Below, one piece after another: positions 54,561 to 64,000 of a stretch of DNA of 64,000 bases (the first letter of the stretch is position 1; every line of letters begins with the position of its first letter). A model generated the notes under the pieces. The model was not told the DNA's origin. It saw only the letters and a list, made by a program, of their open reading frames with translations, and searched no databases. This DNA comes from Forficula auricularia (Eukaryota; Arthropoda; Insecta; Dermaptera; Forficulidae). The translations under genes were made by a program, and so were the position numbers. The stretch spans positions 9,955,652-10,019,651 of the forward strand of contig JALMQS010000055.1 of the NCBI GenBank assembly GCA_024734495.1. The letters are read 5' to 3'.

Positions 54561-54974
54561 CGAAAAACAAAATAAATAAAAACTCAAAAATAAAATAAAA
54601 TAGGCCAAAAGGTATAAAATAATTATCTAATTTAGTTACAACTAAGCGACGAAATTTTTCCATGAAATCACTTTTTGAAGTCGGTGCCAAACAAATTATA
54701 TAAGGGAGCTTACGCGATGTTGTCTTCATCACAAGCCAAACGTACTAATTAAGATTCGTCGAGTATCTTTTATAAATAAAAAAAATCTTAAAACATTAAT
54801 TTAAAAACCGCAAACGTTTCTAGAGAATTTCTATATTTATGAATTGAATTTTATTATCATTTTCTGATTCATTCGCCCGACGCTTTCTCTTACGAGATGC
54901 ATGCAAGGTATTATATTAAGTCACTATTAATAACACCATTAAAAAGAGAAAAATAAAAATATTTTTTATAAAAA
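54561..54974. mobile_element. GAAGTCGG family, partial copies
   Basis: 54610-54760 resembles one arm and the loop of the foldback form ('gccaaacgtacta', 'gattcgtcgag'). 54780-54960 repeats the 'cattcgcccgacgctttctctt' block of the linear form in reverse. Confidence 0.6.
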
Positions 54975-55335
54975 AATAAAACCGACTTCAAAAAAATTAA
55001 GTCCATCAAATAAAAAAATAATAACTTAAAAATCAAATAAAATACACTAAAAAGGTATAAAATAATTATCTAATTTAGTTACAACTAAAAGACGAAATAT
55101 GAACATGAAATTATTTTTTGAAGTCGGTGCCAAGCATATACATTATATGAATAGCACTCGACGGATCTTACTTAGTAGGTTTGGCGGGTACGCCATGTTA
55201 ATATTTCATCGTTTAGTTGTATCTAAATTAGATAATTATTTTATACCTTTTAGTGCATTTTATTTGATTTTTGAGTTCTTATTATTTTATTTGTTGCATT
55301 TAATTTTTTTTGAAGTCGGTTTTATTTTATTATTT
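54975..55335. mobile_element. GAAGTCGG family, second foldback copy
   Basis: Arms 54975-55125 and 55190-55335 are complements from AAAACCGACTTCAAAAAAAT. The loop includes 'actcgacggatcttacttagta'. This is the same design as 24795-25175. Confidence 0.75.
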
Positions 55336-56354
55336 TTTTTTTTTATAAAAATTATAGACTCAAGAAACATTGAAAAATATCAAATTAGTGTTTTTAAAGA
55401 TAACCATTGCTAGATTTAGAAACCAAAAATAAATAGATTCTGACATTAATGGCATCCATCGTCCTAATTTGTATCATTTCGATTCGAATATAAAATTGAA
55501 ATTAATATTAATATATCGAATTTTAACTAAAGCAATAAATTACCGAGCTCTGCCCGCCAGGTACTATATAAAAATCTCCCGTTTTTATTTATTGTTTTAT
55601 TGTTATAGTAAGAGAAATAAAACAAGCAAGCTTAATATTTCTAACTTTATCCCTTTTCATACAGTAAATTGATTTATATTATACTCAATCGTTTTATGAA
55701 TATTTTATTTCAAATATTTAATCTCAAATATCGATTAGAATGATAAAATATTCATTTTAGATCTCTATTAAAATTCCTTTAAAGATTTTAAGGATAATAA
55801 TATTTCGAATTTACTTGAATGAAAAAGAGAATGAGTTTCTTTTCTTCCTTTTGACGGGCTCGTATTTAATTTGAATATGAAAGACGAAAAAGCAGCCAGA
55901 AGGGCGGGCGTCGCGACGTCTTCTCTTCAGACACACACACACACACACACAGGTGGCTTTATACTTGGTAGTTTTTAATCATCAAGAAAGCCAGGGATAT
56001 TTTCCCATTCATTTCTTCTCGCCATAGCAGGGATATTATTATTATTAATAATTATTATTAATATTTAGATATTTTAATCTCGTGAGAGGCTTATTTCAAA
56101 TGTAATTTTTCAGGCGATGGATTTCTTATAGTGATGAAAATTTTTATCACTATAATATTGAAATGTCCCTTTTCAAGGGCTCGGTTTAAAAGGCACCTGA
56201 GTTGTTTATCAAAAAAAACTTTAGTCGTTTTGATTTCAAGTCGATTTTTCCATATTTTCCGCACTGGTTACCTTTAATGGTCAAAATATCAATAATAGTC
56301 CAGTCAAATTGTGTTTTTATCAAGGAAGTTCTGATTTTTTTCATATATTATATG
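55336..56354. other. AT-rich stretch without a recognised gene
   Basis: (CA)n at 55931-55951 and an ATT/ATA-rich run at 56036-56065. Confidence 0.4.
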
Positions 56355-56530
56355 TTTTTTGGGGTGCTAAATCCAAATCTGAGGTCTCCCACCAAAATTG
56401 GTGACACAACATTGTAGAAAATGGAAAAAATGTGAAAATTTCGATTTTTTGTCGGTTTTCCGCTTATAACTCGAAAATTTAAACTTTACTTAAATAACCT
56501 TACTTTTTAAAATGAAACTTCATAAAATTT
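56355..56530. mobile_element. Fragment of the MITE family at 33066
   Basis: Shares 'ccaaatctgaggtc', 'aaatttcgattttttg' and 'cgcttataactcgaaaa' with the arms at 33066 and 51360-51490. Confidence 0.55.
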
Positions 56531-56544
56531 CCTACAAATTTTAT

Positions 56545-56926
56545 TATTTAGGTTTTTTTCTCCGACCAACACCCAGTCCTGCAAGCGCGGAGACGATCTG
56601 TACTTCCAAAACCCACACCACCCCTGACGCATCCTTTGACACGATTTCTCTCTTTCTAGTTGCTCCTCCGAGCTGGAGTACAAGTACTCCAACTCGACAC
56701 GCATTTTCTTTTTGATCAGATCATTGGCCACCAGATATCGTACCATGGCGCCATGCCTCTTAATCCACCCATCCGCGGTCTTATCGCAACATTGGATAAT
56801 GTACGCCGTCGTACCAGTCCGTCTGCACCCAGCCCGGCACACCGGGGTCCCCTCCGGCCGTCTTCCCCTACTGGCTCTTACGGCTGAAGGAAGGCACCCC
56901 GATCTTGGCCTACAAAATTCATACAA
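56545..56926 (-). pseudogene. LINE fragment with CCHC endonuclease-region motif (R2/NeSL-like)
   Basis: The minus frame has CRAGCRRTGTTAYIIQCC followed by WIKRHGAMVRYLVANDL. C..C.....(E)T..HI...C...H..R..RH......L is the zinc-knuckle and basic region before the restriction-like endonuclease of R2-type LINEs. Here the His of the first motif is Tyr. GC content is well above the flanks. Reverse transcriptase is absent. Confidence 0.65.
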
Positions 56927-57574
56927 AAGTATTGTTTTTAATCACTCTTGGGCGCAGCATCCAATTTTAGGGTAAAGTACTTTAAAATGTAATTCTACAT
57001 ACTAAAATCTTTATATAACTTTTTTGGGTCTTCAAGCCTACTTAAATTGAATATTAAATTGTTTACATTTAAAGAAACTAAAACAGGCAGACTTCTTCGA
57101 CCTCATAATCTTAAAATGCCTCTAAATCCCAAAGCTCACAAACCTGGCTCACGTTCGTCATAGAAAGTAAAATTAATCTGGGAATGGAGTGAATTCAAAC
57201 TAGAGCCACTCAGGCATACTGAATAAAACTTGATTATAATTTTTAAATACTAAAATAAAAAGCTATTTGATTTTTTAAAAAATTAAATTAATGTACAAAT
57301 ATTTTTTAATAAATAGAGCCTGTGAGATACAACCTGCAATACAGGTCGTTCATTTCGAATGCATACTTGCCACTCGCAGGCGTCACCGTATTTTCCATTA
57401 TGCCAATGACTACTATATAGGATAGACTGAATAAATTAACCACTTAGCCTATGGCTATTAGCGGTTACTAAATTATATAATTATTAGCGTCGGTGCTCAT
57501 AAATATTTATTTAACAAGTACTTTATGTGAATTCATTAATTATAGCGATTTTCGCTGTTAAGAATAAAAATAAA
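56927..57574. other. AT-rich stretch without a recognised gene
   Basis: No element ends or coding frames were recognised. Confidence 0.3.
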
Positions 57575-58925
57575 CTGCAACGGATCGTTGCTAAATTTTA
57601 TCCAAAGTCATTTGAAATATTAATATGTTTATTTCTTTATTAAAAATCAGATATCATTTGAAATTTTCAGTCCATGTTGACTTCAATTCAAAAATAGTGA
57701 TCGATTCTCACCTAGTACTTGAGGAATAGCACACACCCCACACACACACACTATTCTACATTCATGCTATGGTGGCCTAGGAGTATAACGCATGCATTTA
57801 AAGAACTAATTGCCATCCAACTTGAAGAATAACAATTATACATTAGATTTTTGACGTTTCGGTTATTAATAGTAACCATTGCTGAAGACATGGAGGAATC
57901 GGCTTAAAAATCAAAAATAACGACTTATTCCTCTAGTATTAGATAAGAATCGATCGTTATTTTTTATTTTAAGCCGATTCCTCCATGTCTTCACCAATGG
58001 TTACCAATAAAAACCGAAATGTCAAAAATCCAATATAGAATGATTATTCCGCAAGTACTAAATGAGAATCAATCGCTATTTTTTGATTTTAAGTCGATTC
58101 CTCTATGTCTTCAGCAATGGTTACCAATAAAAACCGAAACGTCAAAAATCCAATATAGAATGGTTATTTCTTAAGTAATAGATGAGAATCAATTGTTATT
58201 TTTGATTTTTAGTCGATTCCTCTATGTCTTCAGCAAAGGTAACGGATAAGAAAACAACGCAGTTGCTATGGTTAAATTTCCTCCCAAATTTTTAGCATTT
58301 CACAGAGAGAAGCCTATCTACTCTTAATTAAGCTAGGTTAAATGAGCTATATTAAAACGATCAAATGAATAAATTTTAAAGAATTTTAAAAAAGTACTAT
58401 CTTATTCTAGAGTAAAGTACTTTAAAATATAATTTTACTAAAAACTTTATTTAACCTTTTTTGTGGTCTCTAAGGTACTTAATTAGGATATTAAATTTCA
58501 TCAAAATTGGTTAAGTCATTTTCAAGATATTTCGAAAAAACTAAAAAAGTTGGAATAAATTACTAATGTTTGTGGAACGATATGTACCAAAACTAATCAT
58601 TTTGTTAAAGTAATGGGGTAGGTTTTCAATTTCATTTCAATTGGTGCAACGGTGTGGAAAAAATCATGGACGAAAAAAACGATAACACACTTATACATAT
58701 ACATCCATCCATCCGCACGCACTTCTTGAAAAATTGCACTTTTTGGCCTCTAGACGAGACCCCATGAAATTTTTGGAAAAAGTGTCACGTGTTAAAATTC
58801 AACCTAATTGAAAACTACAATTTGTAACTTAAATTGAGAGCATGGGATCCGTACTCTTTACCTAAGGACCCTTTGAATTCGCGCTTGCCGCGAGACCGAT
58901 TAGGTACAATGCTTTCCCCTTGCTA
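57575..58925 (+). mobile_element. Long dispersed repeat, copy 2 (about 1.35 kb)
   Basis: Collinear with 38925-39985 and longer at the left. 57840-58240 contains three tandem or inverted versions of 'ccgattcctccatgtcttca.caatggttac' and 'accgaaacgtcaaaaatcc'. (CATC)n-like text lies at 58702-58716. The left part (57575-57720) also matches 18110-18235 inside the Helitron. Confidence 0.6.
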
Positions 58926-59491
58926 CGAATTTGATAAAGTAAAAAAAATCCAAAAAAATGAAATATTTTTTATAAACATAAAAATATTAATCATTACAAT
59001 CAGTGCTGCCGCGAGCTTTTTTATTCGAATGTGCTATTCATTTTAGAAATAAGTACTGTTATGGACCATTTTATTATTTTTGTATATTATGGTAACATAG
59101 TCGCACAATTATCTGCAGCAAGTCCAGCTATATTTTCTAAATTAACTCCCACAGAAAGAAAATAACCTCTTAAAACTTCATAAATACCCGCTGAATAACT
59201 ATCTTTATCTAATTCTACCAATTCTAAAAACGAATCTTTTTGGTTTCGGATGATTGACTCGCAGATATATAATATATAATTTTTTTACTATACGCAATCT
59301 TGTAAATTTCCTATCTATTTGTATTGTAAACATATAATAAATTTACAATTTTTTTAACATTGTACGCCACTAGAAATTCTGCTTTGCCCTCATTGAAGTT
59401 TACCAGGTAGTAAGATCTACAATTATTATCTACTAATTAATATCATTTTCTTTAAAATATATTTCTATAATTTCATGAATTTATTTCTGTA
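58926..59491. other. AT-rich stretch without a recognised gene
   Basis: Nothing identified. Confidence 0.3.
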
Positions 59492-60537
59492 CTAGCTGCA
59501 AGGACCGCCTTCGGCGGCCCTCTTGCTAGCCAGGAGGCTCACCCCCTGAACCCCTAGCCCACAAACCCCACCTTCACCTCCACCCCGCCCCATGCCCAAC
59601 CCCCCGCCCCCACGCCACCACCCCAACACTCCACCAGCACCCTAACCCACGAACCTCACCCCCACATCATGCCCCACCCCCACACCATCACAACAACACT
59701 CCATCCGTAACCCACGAACCCCCCAGCACCATGCACCATGCCCAACCCCCGCCCCCACACCACCACCAGCACACCACCCACATCAAACCCCGCACCCCAT
59801 CCACCCTGGACCCCACCACGTGCCCTCCAACTCTGCGCACTACACCCCCGCCTAGCCCCTGGACCCCACCCCCGCTACGCCCCCTGGACTCCACCCCGCA
59901 CCACCCCCTGCACTCCCCCTACTCCGCTTCACTCCCTCACCCCACCCCCATTCCACCCCATACCCTAACCCATCCCCACTCCATTCCAAAACCGCATTCA
60001 CGCTCCGCACACAGTTTTTGCACTTCTAGCTCTCTAGAGGCCCAGAGATTATGTATACAAAATTTGGTTGAGTTTGCTCCAAGGACAAGAATTTACATTT
60101 TTTTACCCTCCTCCCCTTTTCGGGTGGTTTTTTGGGGACATTTTTTTAAACAAAAGTTGTCAGAAATCACATACCCTACAACTTTGTTTATCATAAAATT
60201 TGCCGTAGGGTTAATAGTTTAGGAGTTATTTGATAATTTTCATTTGTGCACCCCCCCAAACCCCCTTCTTGGGTCATAGTATCAAAGCGTTATATAGCTA
60301 AAAACGTAAGTTAGAAGACATCGGATGTAAATATGAAATTTCATAATAATCCCTTCGAGCCGTTTTTACGTGAACAGTGAGCAACTTTTCGCGAAACCAC
60401 CGAAACAGACAGACAGACAGACAGACAGGAATTTTGTTGAGGGTGTTTTTGTTCATAACTTTGCTTGAAACGTGTGCAACCAAAATTTGGCGTAATTTAG
60501 ACCAATGTACAGACAACCTTTATTTTATATATATAGA
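59492..60537 (-). mobile_element. Helitron with a C-rich tract of about 500 bases
   Basis: CTAG at 59492-59495 (T outside), then TGCAAGGACCGCCTTCGGCG, forms the 3' hairpin on the minus strand. The 5' TCTATATATATAAAATAAAG starts at 60537 (A outside). The C-rich tract (59530-60010) is far longer than in the copy at 1887. Then come one 116-type unit and the common 5' half, with (CAGA)n at 60406-60428. Confidence 0.9.
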
Positions 60538-61479
60538 TATTGTGATTTTTTCGATTGAATGCCATAAGGGGCAGGCAACAGTTGAATTTTTAAATAAATT
60601 AAAAAAAAACGATACATTTTTTCTGACGCTCTATGGCTCAAATACTCTTCGGCAGTAGATCTTTTCACATAAAAAAAAAAGATAAGTATTGGATTTAGTG
60701 AATTTAATTAATTTTCTCTCTTGAAAAAAAAATATATATATTGATCCTTTTCCCCAGCTTTTTTGTATTACGCTTGTAAAATTGCACTAAAGGTATCACT
60801 TGCCATTCATTCTTTGTGACTTTTTCTGACATTTTATTGCACGTTCAATAATAGGAGATCGTGTGATCTTGCCTTTCAGTTAACCCGATTTTAGATTAAA
60901 CAGAAATAAACAACCAATAAAAGGCACTGATGGTATAGATGCCTATTGCGACTCAAAACGCCATGAAATTACTTTTTAGAAATTTGTATGAAGAATGAAG
61001 TATTTGTATTAAAAATGATATCAGCCAAATGGCGTCCATTATTCTCAATATACTGAGTCATCCTCTTGAAGGACGAACTTTTTCATGCACGATTACAATA
61101 CTTGACCATACCCTGTATGGTAAAGTAATGAAATTTTAAAAATGAAAAGGTTATATTTTGGACAGCATCCGCTGGTTGAAATGTAACCGTATATGTATGT
61201 ATGTTTCACGTGTCCGAAAAAGTGACGTTTTTGTAGATATTACTCAACTATAAACAATTAAACACGATCACCATTAAAGAATTTGAAAATCCAAGCTACA
61301 TTTGGTCATTTATCTAGAAAATTAATTTATTTTTCTTTTGAAAAATTTCCAAATTTTTAGGAATGAAAAGTCAGACTCGCAGGAGTACCATCCTAGTAGG
61401 AATGGATTGAAATCTAGGACTAGAACTACTGGTCCCTTTAAAACTTTAAATATTTAATAACTATTGATTGAAACAACGA
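60538..61479. other. AT-rich stretch with a mariner-like end remnant
   Basis: 61083-61125 has 'gattacaatacttgaccataccctgtatggtaaagtaa', the terminus of the family at 30041 joined to its own complement. No gene. Confidence 0.45.
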
Positions 61480-61494
61480 TAATAACACTTACCA

Positions 61495-61670
61495 CCACAC
61501 ATGATTTGGTCAAGTATTGTAATCGTGTAAAAGTGTTTTTTTTGCTTCGTTTTTTCGAAATGAATAAAAAACGGCTGAAACTATTTTGATTAAAAAAATT
61601 GGGCGAAACCATGAGATTTTGGTCTACAAAAATCCCAAATAAATGAACATTGGAAAAATTACATTTTGTA
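61495..61670 (+). mobile_element. Left part of the mariner-like family (30041)
   Basis: 'tggtcaagtattgtaatcgtg', 'ctgaaactattttgattaaaaaaatt' and 'ctacaaaaatc' follow in the family order, then it stops at TA where the next element begins. Confidence 0.6.
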
Positions 61671-62179
61671 TAGGGTAGATTGGGGTGAGACGCCGTATTG
61701 TACAAGATGCCGTATCACGTGGTTCACCCACACGCATGCGGGAAACAGCTTGCCAGTAAGTTGGAATGAAGGCGTGTGCCCAATGAGAGTATACAAATAG
61801 TATTTGTTGATTAATCACAGTTTTAAGTGGTGTTTTTAAATGATTTTGTCATCCCGATTGCTCTGGAAAGTACCCAAAAGCATATCCAAAAATACTATAC
61901 TTAGTCATATTAGCCGTAGTTTTGATAGGAGAGAAATAACTCGGTTAGTTTTAGTCAGTTTGAAGTGTGGGCTTTCTATTAGTGGCGTAATGACCCCCGT
62001 CTGCCACAGCTGCTCGATGCTAGGCGGGCCGGCGTCTTGTCCAATCCTTTGGGGGAAGACGACGAACATTTTTTGGGGGTAAGATGTCGTAGTTTTCGCG
62101 TTGGTGTAAGATGCTGGCTTGTATTACTATACATTTAAAATTAATTTTTGGAAACTAATCCGATGGTTTCTTTCCAGAA

Positions 62180-62278
62180 ATGCCGCGGGCATACATAAGA
62201 AAGTCTAATCGAGGATTATCGAACGAAAATGGCCTCCAAAAAACGGAAATATTACTTAAAAGGAAAAAGGAACATTAA
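62180..62278 (+). pseudogene. Pogo transposase N-terminus, truncated
   Basis: After 'ttctttccagaa' an ATG opens MPRAYIRKSNRGLSNENGLQ and stops 12 codons later at TAA. MPR.Y.RKT.RG....E is the standard start of pogo/Tigger transposases (Psq-type DNA-binding region). The acceptor-like sequence before the ATG suggests a 5' intron in the parent gene. Confidence 0.65.
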
Positions 62279-62339
62279 AAAAAAGTAATGTTATTTGGAT
62301 GTAGGAACAGCTAATATGATTATTAATGTTTTTCATTTT

Positions 62340-62770
62340 TTTTTTTTTGAATTGATTAGTCAACACTGTGCATTGATTCCCCATACGGCATCTTACCATA
62401 AAGGTATCGGTCATCTTACCCCATGCCGAAATGCAAACGTTTACATCTTTTTTTGAATTGATTAGATAACACTGTTCATTGATTACCCATACGGCATCTT
62501 ACCCCAAAGGTATCGGCCATCTTACCCCATGCCGAAATGCAAACGTTTACATTATTTTTTTTGAATTGATTAGATAACACTGTGCATTGATTCCCAATGC
62601 ATCTTACCCCAAAGGTATCGGTCATCTTAACCCATGCCGAAATGCAAACGTTTACATTTTTTTTGAATTGATTAGATAACACTGTTCATTGATTACCCAT
62701 ACGGCATCTTACCCAAAAGGTATCGGCAATCTTATCCCATGCCGAAATGCAAACGTTTACATTTTTTTTT
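62340..62770 (-). repeat. Tandem array, four units of about 106 bases
   Basis: Each unit has 'gaattgattag.taacactgt', 'catacggcatcttacc', 'aaggtatcgg.catctta' and 'atgccgaaatgcaaacgttt'. The direction given is that in which GGTAAGATG-type element ends read. Confidence 0.85.
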
Positions 62771-62772
62771 TG

Positions 62773-63312
62773 ACGTGACAACGTCTTATAATTCGATGAA
62801 GCCGGCTGCACGCTCGAAAAAACATGACTCATCTGAGGCGTACTATTTAAGGCTTGAAGTGCAAGCGAGAGCGCGGAACGAGCGACAAAGATTGAGGCGG
62901 GCTTTTTAAAAGCTACAGTTACAAAAATTTTAATGTTTCCAAATTTTAAATTTTAAATTTAAGATTTATGAACAATAATTTAATCACAGTTTATTCTTAT
63001 AATAAATTATTCAAAATTATTACTTTTTTACAACAAATTACAATTAAATTTGCAAAAATAATTAAGTAACTAATTGAAGAACAACTTTTATTCAGTTTAC
63101 TTGCTGAAAAAAATAATGTCAATTCAAAATTTATTATTATAAAATAATAAAATCAAAAATTAAATTTTAACAGTCGAGTAGAAATTTAAACAATAAATTT
63201 TATTCAAGTATTTTGTAAATTTAAAATGATTTTCTGAACGAAGAATTTTATGAAAAAAATCGGTTGTCTGTAAAGTCGGTTTACTGACGATAGTTGAACG
63301 TGACAACGTCAT
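62773..63312. mobile_element. Element bounded by direct ACGTGACAACGTC motifs
   Basis: ACGTGACAACGTC occurs at 62774-62786 and again in 63299-63311. The left part 'gaagccggctgcacgctcg' is GC-rich, the rest AT-rich. Type unknown. Confidence 0.4.
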
Positions 63313-63380
63313 AAGAAAATACTGATGGAATGGTATTTTCTTATGACGTTGTCACGTTCAACTATCGTCAGTAAACCGAC
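63275..63380. repeat. Perfect palindrome, 48-base arms, 10-base loop
   Basis: The left arm 63275-63322 begins GTCGGTTTACTGACG. The right arm 63333-63380 is its exact complement. The loop is TGATGGAATG. Confidence 0.9.
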
Positions 63381-64000
63381 TTTTTTAGATAAAAAATAGT
63401 ATTTCAAAGCGAAACTTATTTTTTTATTAATCACAAAAGTACATCTATTGGTGATGGTTGGGTAAAAATAAAACCAATGGGCTATTTTATATAAAATAAA
63501 GTTAAAATCTACGGCGTCTTCCTCCAGTCTAGCATTCATAATTTGGTTTAGTTTGGTCCAAGGACCTAGATTTTCATATTTTGAGCCTCCCCCCTAAATG
63601 ATTATAAAAGATTTTATTAAATATAAAAGAGGGGCCAGGCCTATGGTAAAGTCATGTGGATGGCCACATCAGTTTATTTGTATTCCTTTAGCATTATTTC
63701 CGATTTTAAAACTATAGACCAGGAAATCGCTGACAATAATTTACAATTATTTCCTAAACAAATGAGATAAAATCTGATCGATCTTTTATCATTTCATTCT
63801 AACATTTTCTCTTTACCTTTTTCAATTTAAATAAAATTTATATATATACTATAAATTAAAAATCCAATCTATTGAAAAAGAAATAAAGAAAAAAAAGAGA
63901 ATCAGTGAGAAAGCAAACAAGAGAGAAGAATTACGATTCTCTTGCTGGGGTTATTATCGTCTGAATCGTTTAGAGAATTGTTTCCCTTTGGCTCAAAAAC
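63381..64000. other. AT-rich end of window with repeat remnants
   Basis: 63535-63600 is a worn 116-type unit ('ttggtttagtttggtccaag'). 63640-63680 is the 'ggccaggc.tatggtaaagtca.gtggatggcc' repeat. No gene. Confidence 0.45.

Larger units (their letters stand above)
61673..62772 (+). mobile_element. Pogo-like element with damaged transposase and subterminal array
   Basis: The left end GGGTAGATTGGGGTGAGACG follows TA. The motif 'gggg(t)aagatg(c/t)cg' recurs inside (62073, 62104), and its complement in every unit of the array at 62340-62770. A pogo N-terminus lies at 62180. The right terminus is not visible, so the element may be broken. Confidence 0.55.

Noticed and set aside
55099..55413. 104-codon hydrophobic frame
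   Set aside because: Falls in the GAAGTCGG foldback; Phe/Leu/Ile text comes from T runs.
56512..56975. Plus-strand frames opposite the LINE fragment
   Set aside because: Shadows of the minus frame, which carries the CCHC motif.
59731..60222. 163-codon Pro/His-rich frame
   Set aside because: Lies in the C-rich tract and common half of a Helitron; composition artefact shared with other copies.
62340..62770. Minus frame of 68 codons with internal repeat
   Set aside because: Produced by the 106-base array; no start context or coding bias.

Overview
This is AT-rich nuclear DNA from an animal, most likely an arthropod. Split genes with GT-AG introns, a TATA box plus TCAGT initiator about 30 bases apart, and dense interspersed repeats all fit. 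A nuclear copy of mitochondrial DNA (cox3 end, trnG, nad3, in the order usual for arthropods) supports this. Its coding strand is rich in T and G, as in arthropods with reversed mitochondrial strand bias (isopods are one example). The species cannot be fixed from sequence alone. A run of exactly 100 N at 29864-29963 is an assembly gap.

Only two host genes can be supported. The first (3614-5530, +) is an intronless gene for a secreted Gly/His-rich protein of 638 residues. It has a signal peptide, four DD(V/I)-(A/P)-Y-(D/N)-TKHS repeats, two huge Gly/His arrays and a charged Lys/His/Glu/Gly linker, with its own TATA, initiator and AATAAA. The second (31865-48577, +) was pieced together from four short exons with matching splice phases. 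It encodes a secreted protein of about 175 residues with a GxWY motif, probably a lipocalin. Its third exon appears to lack one base in an A run. Its three introns (8.3, 3.8 and 4.2 kb) are full of transposons.

The rest is mobile DNA and its debris. Helitrons can be drawn base by base (5' TC, 3' GC hairpin plus CTAG, inserted between A and T) at 1887, 10670, 17717, 19658, 44302 and 59492. A second set ending in CTCG lies at 27622 and 30793. TA-flanked foldback and MITE elements lie at 8868, 20501, 22293 (with another inside), 26291, 28815, 33066 and 34319. A TTAA-flanked pair lies at 6438 and 48856, and a hAT MITE with a perfect 8-base target duplication at 45974. Pogo/Tigger-like elements lie at 12287, 42131 and 61673. 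A family marked by TTTTTTGAAGTCGGTT occurs many times, both as linear and foldback copies. Broken coding pieces include a PIF1-type helicase cut and inverted between two identical 103-base modules, a PIF/Harbinger nuclease with a frameshift, a pogo N-terminus, and the C-termini of three different LINE types. A solo-LTR-like promoter lies in intron 1 of the lipocalin-like gene.

Patterns across the window are the most unusual part. One unit of about 116 bases recurs inside Helitrons, a foldback element and a mariner-like element. A hairpin motif of the form CTGANGA-N-stem-GAAA, close to a hammerhead ribozyme core, recurs in at least six unrelated-looking repeats. A repeat of over 1 kb present twice outside also has a piece inside a Helitron.
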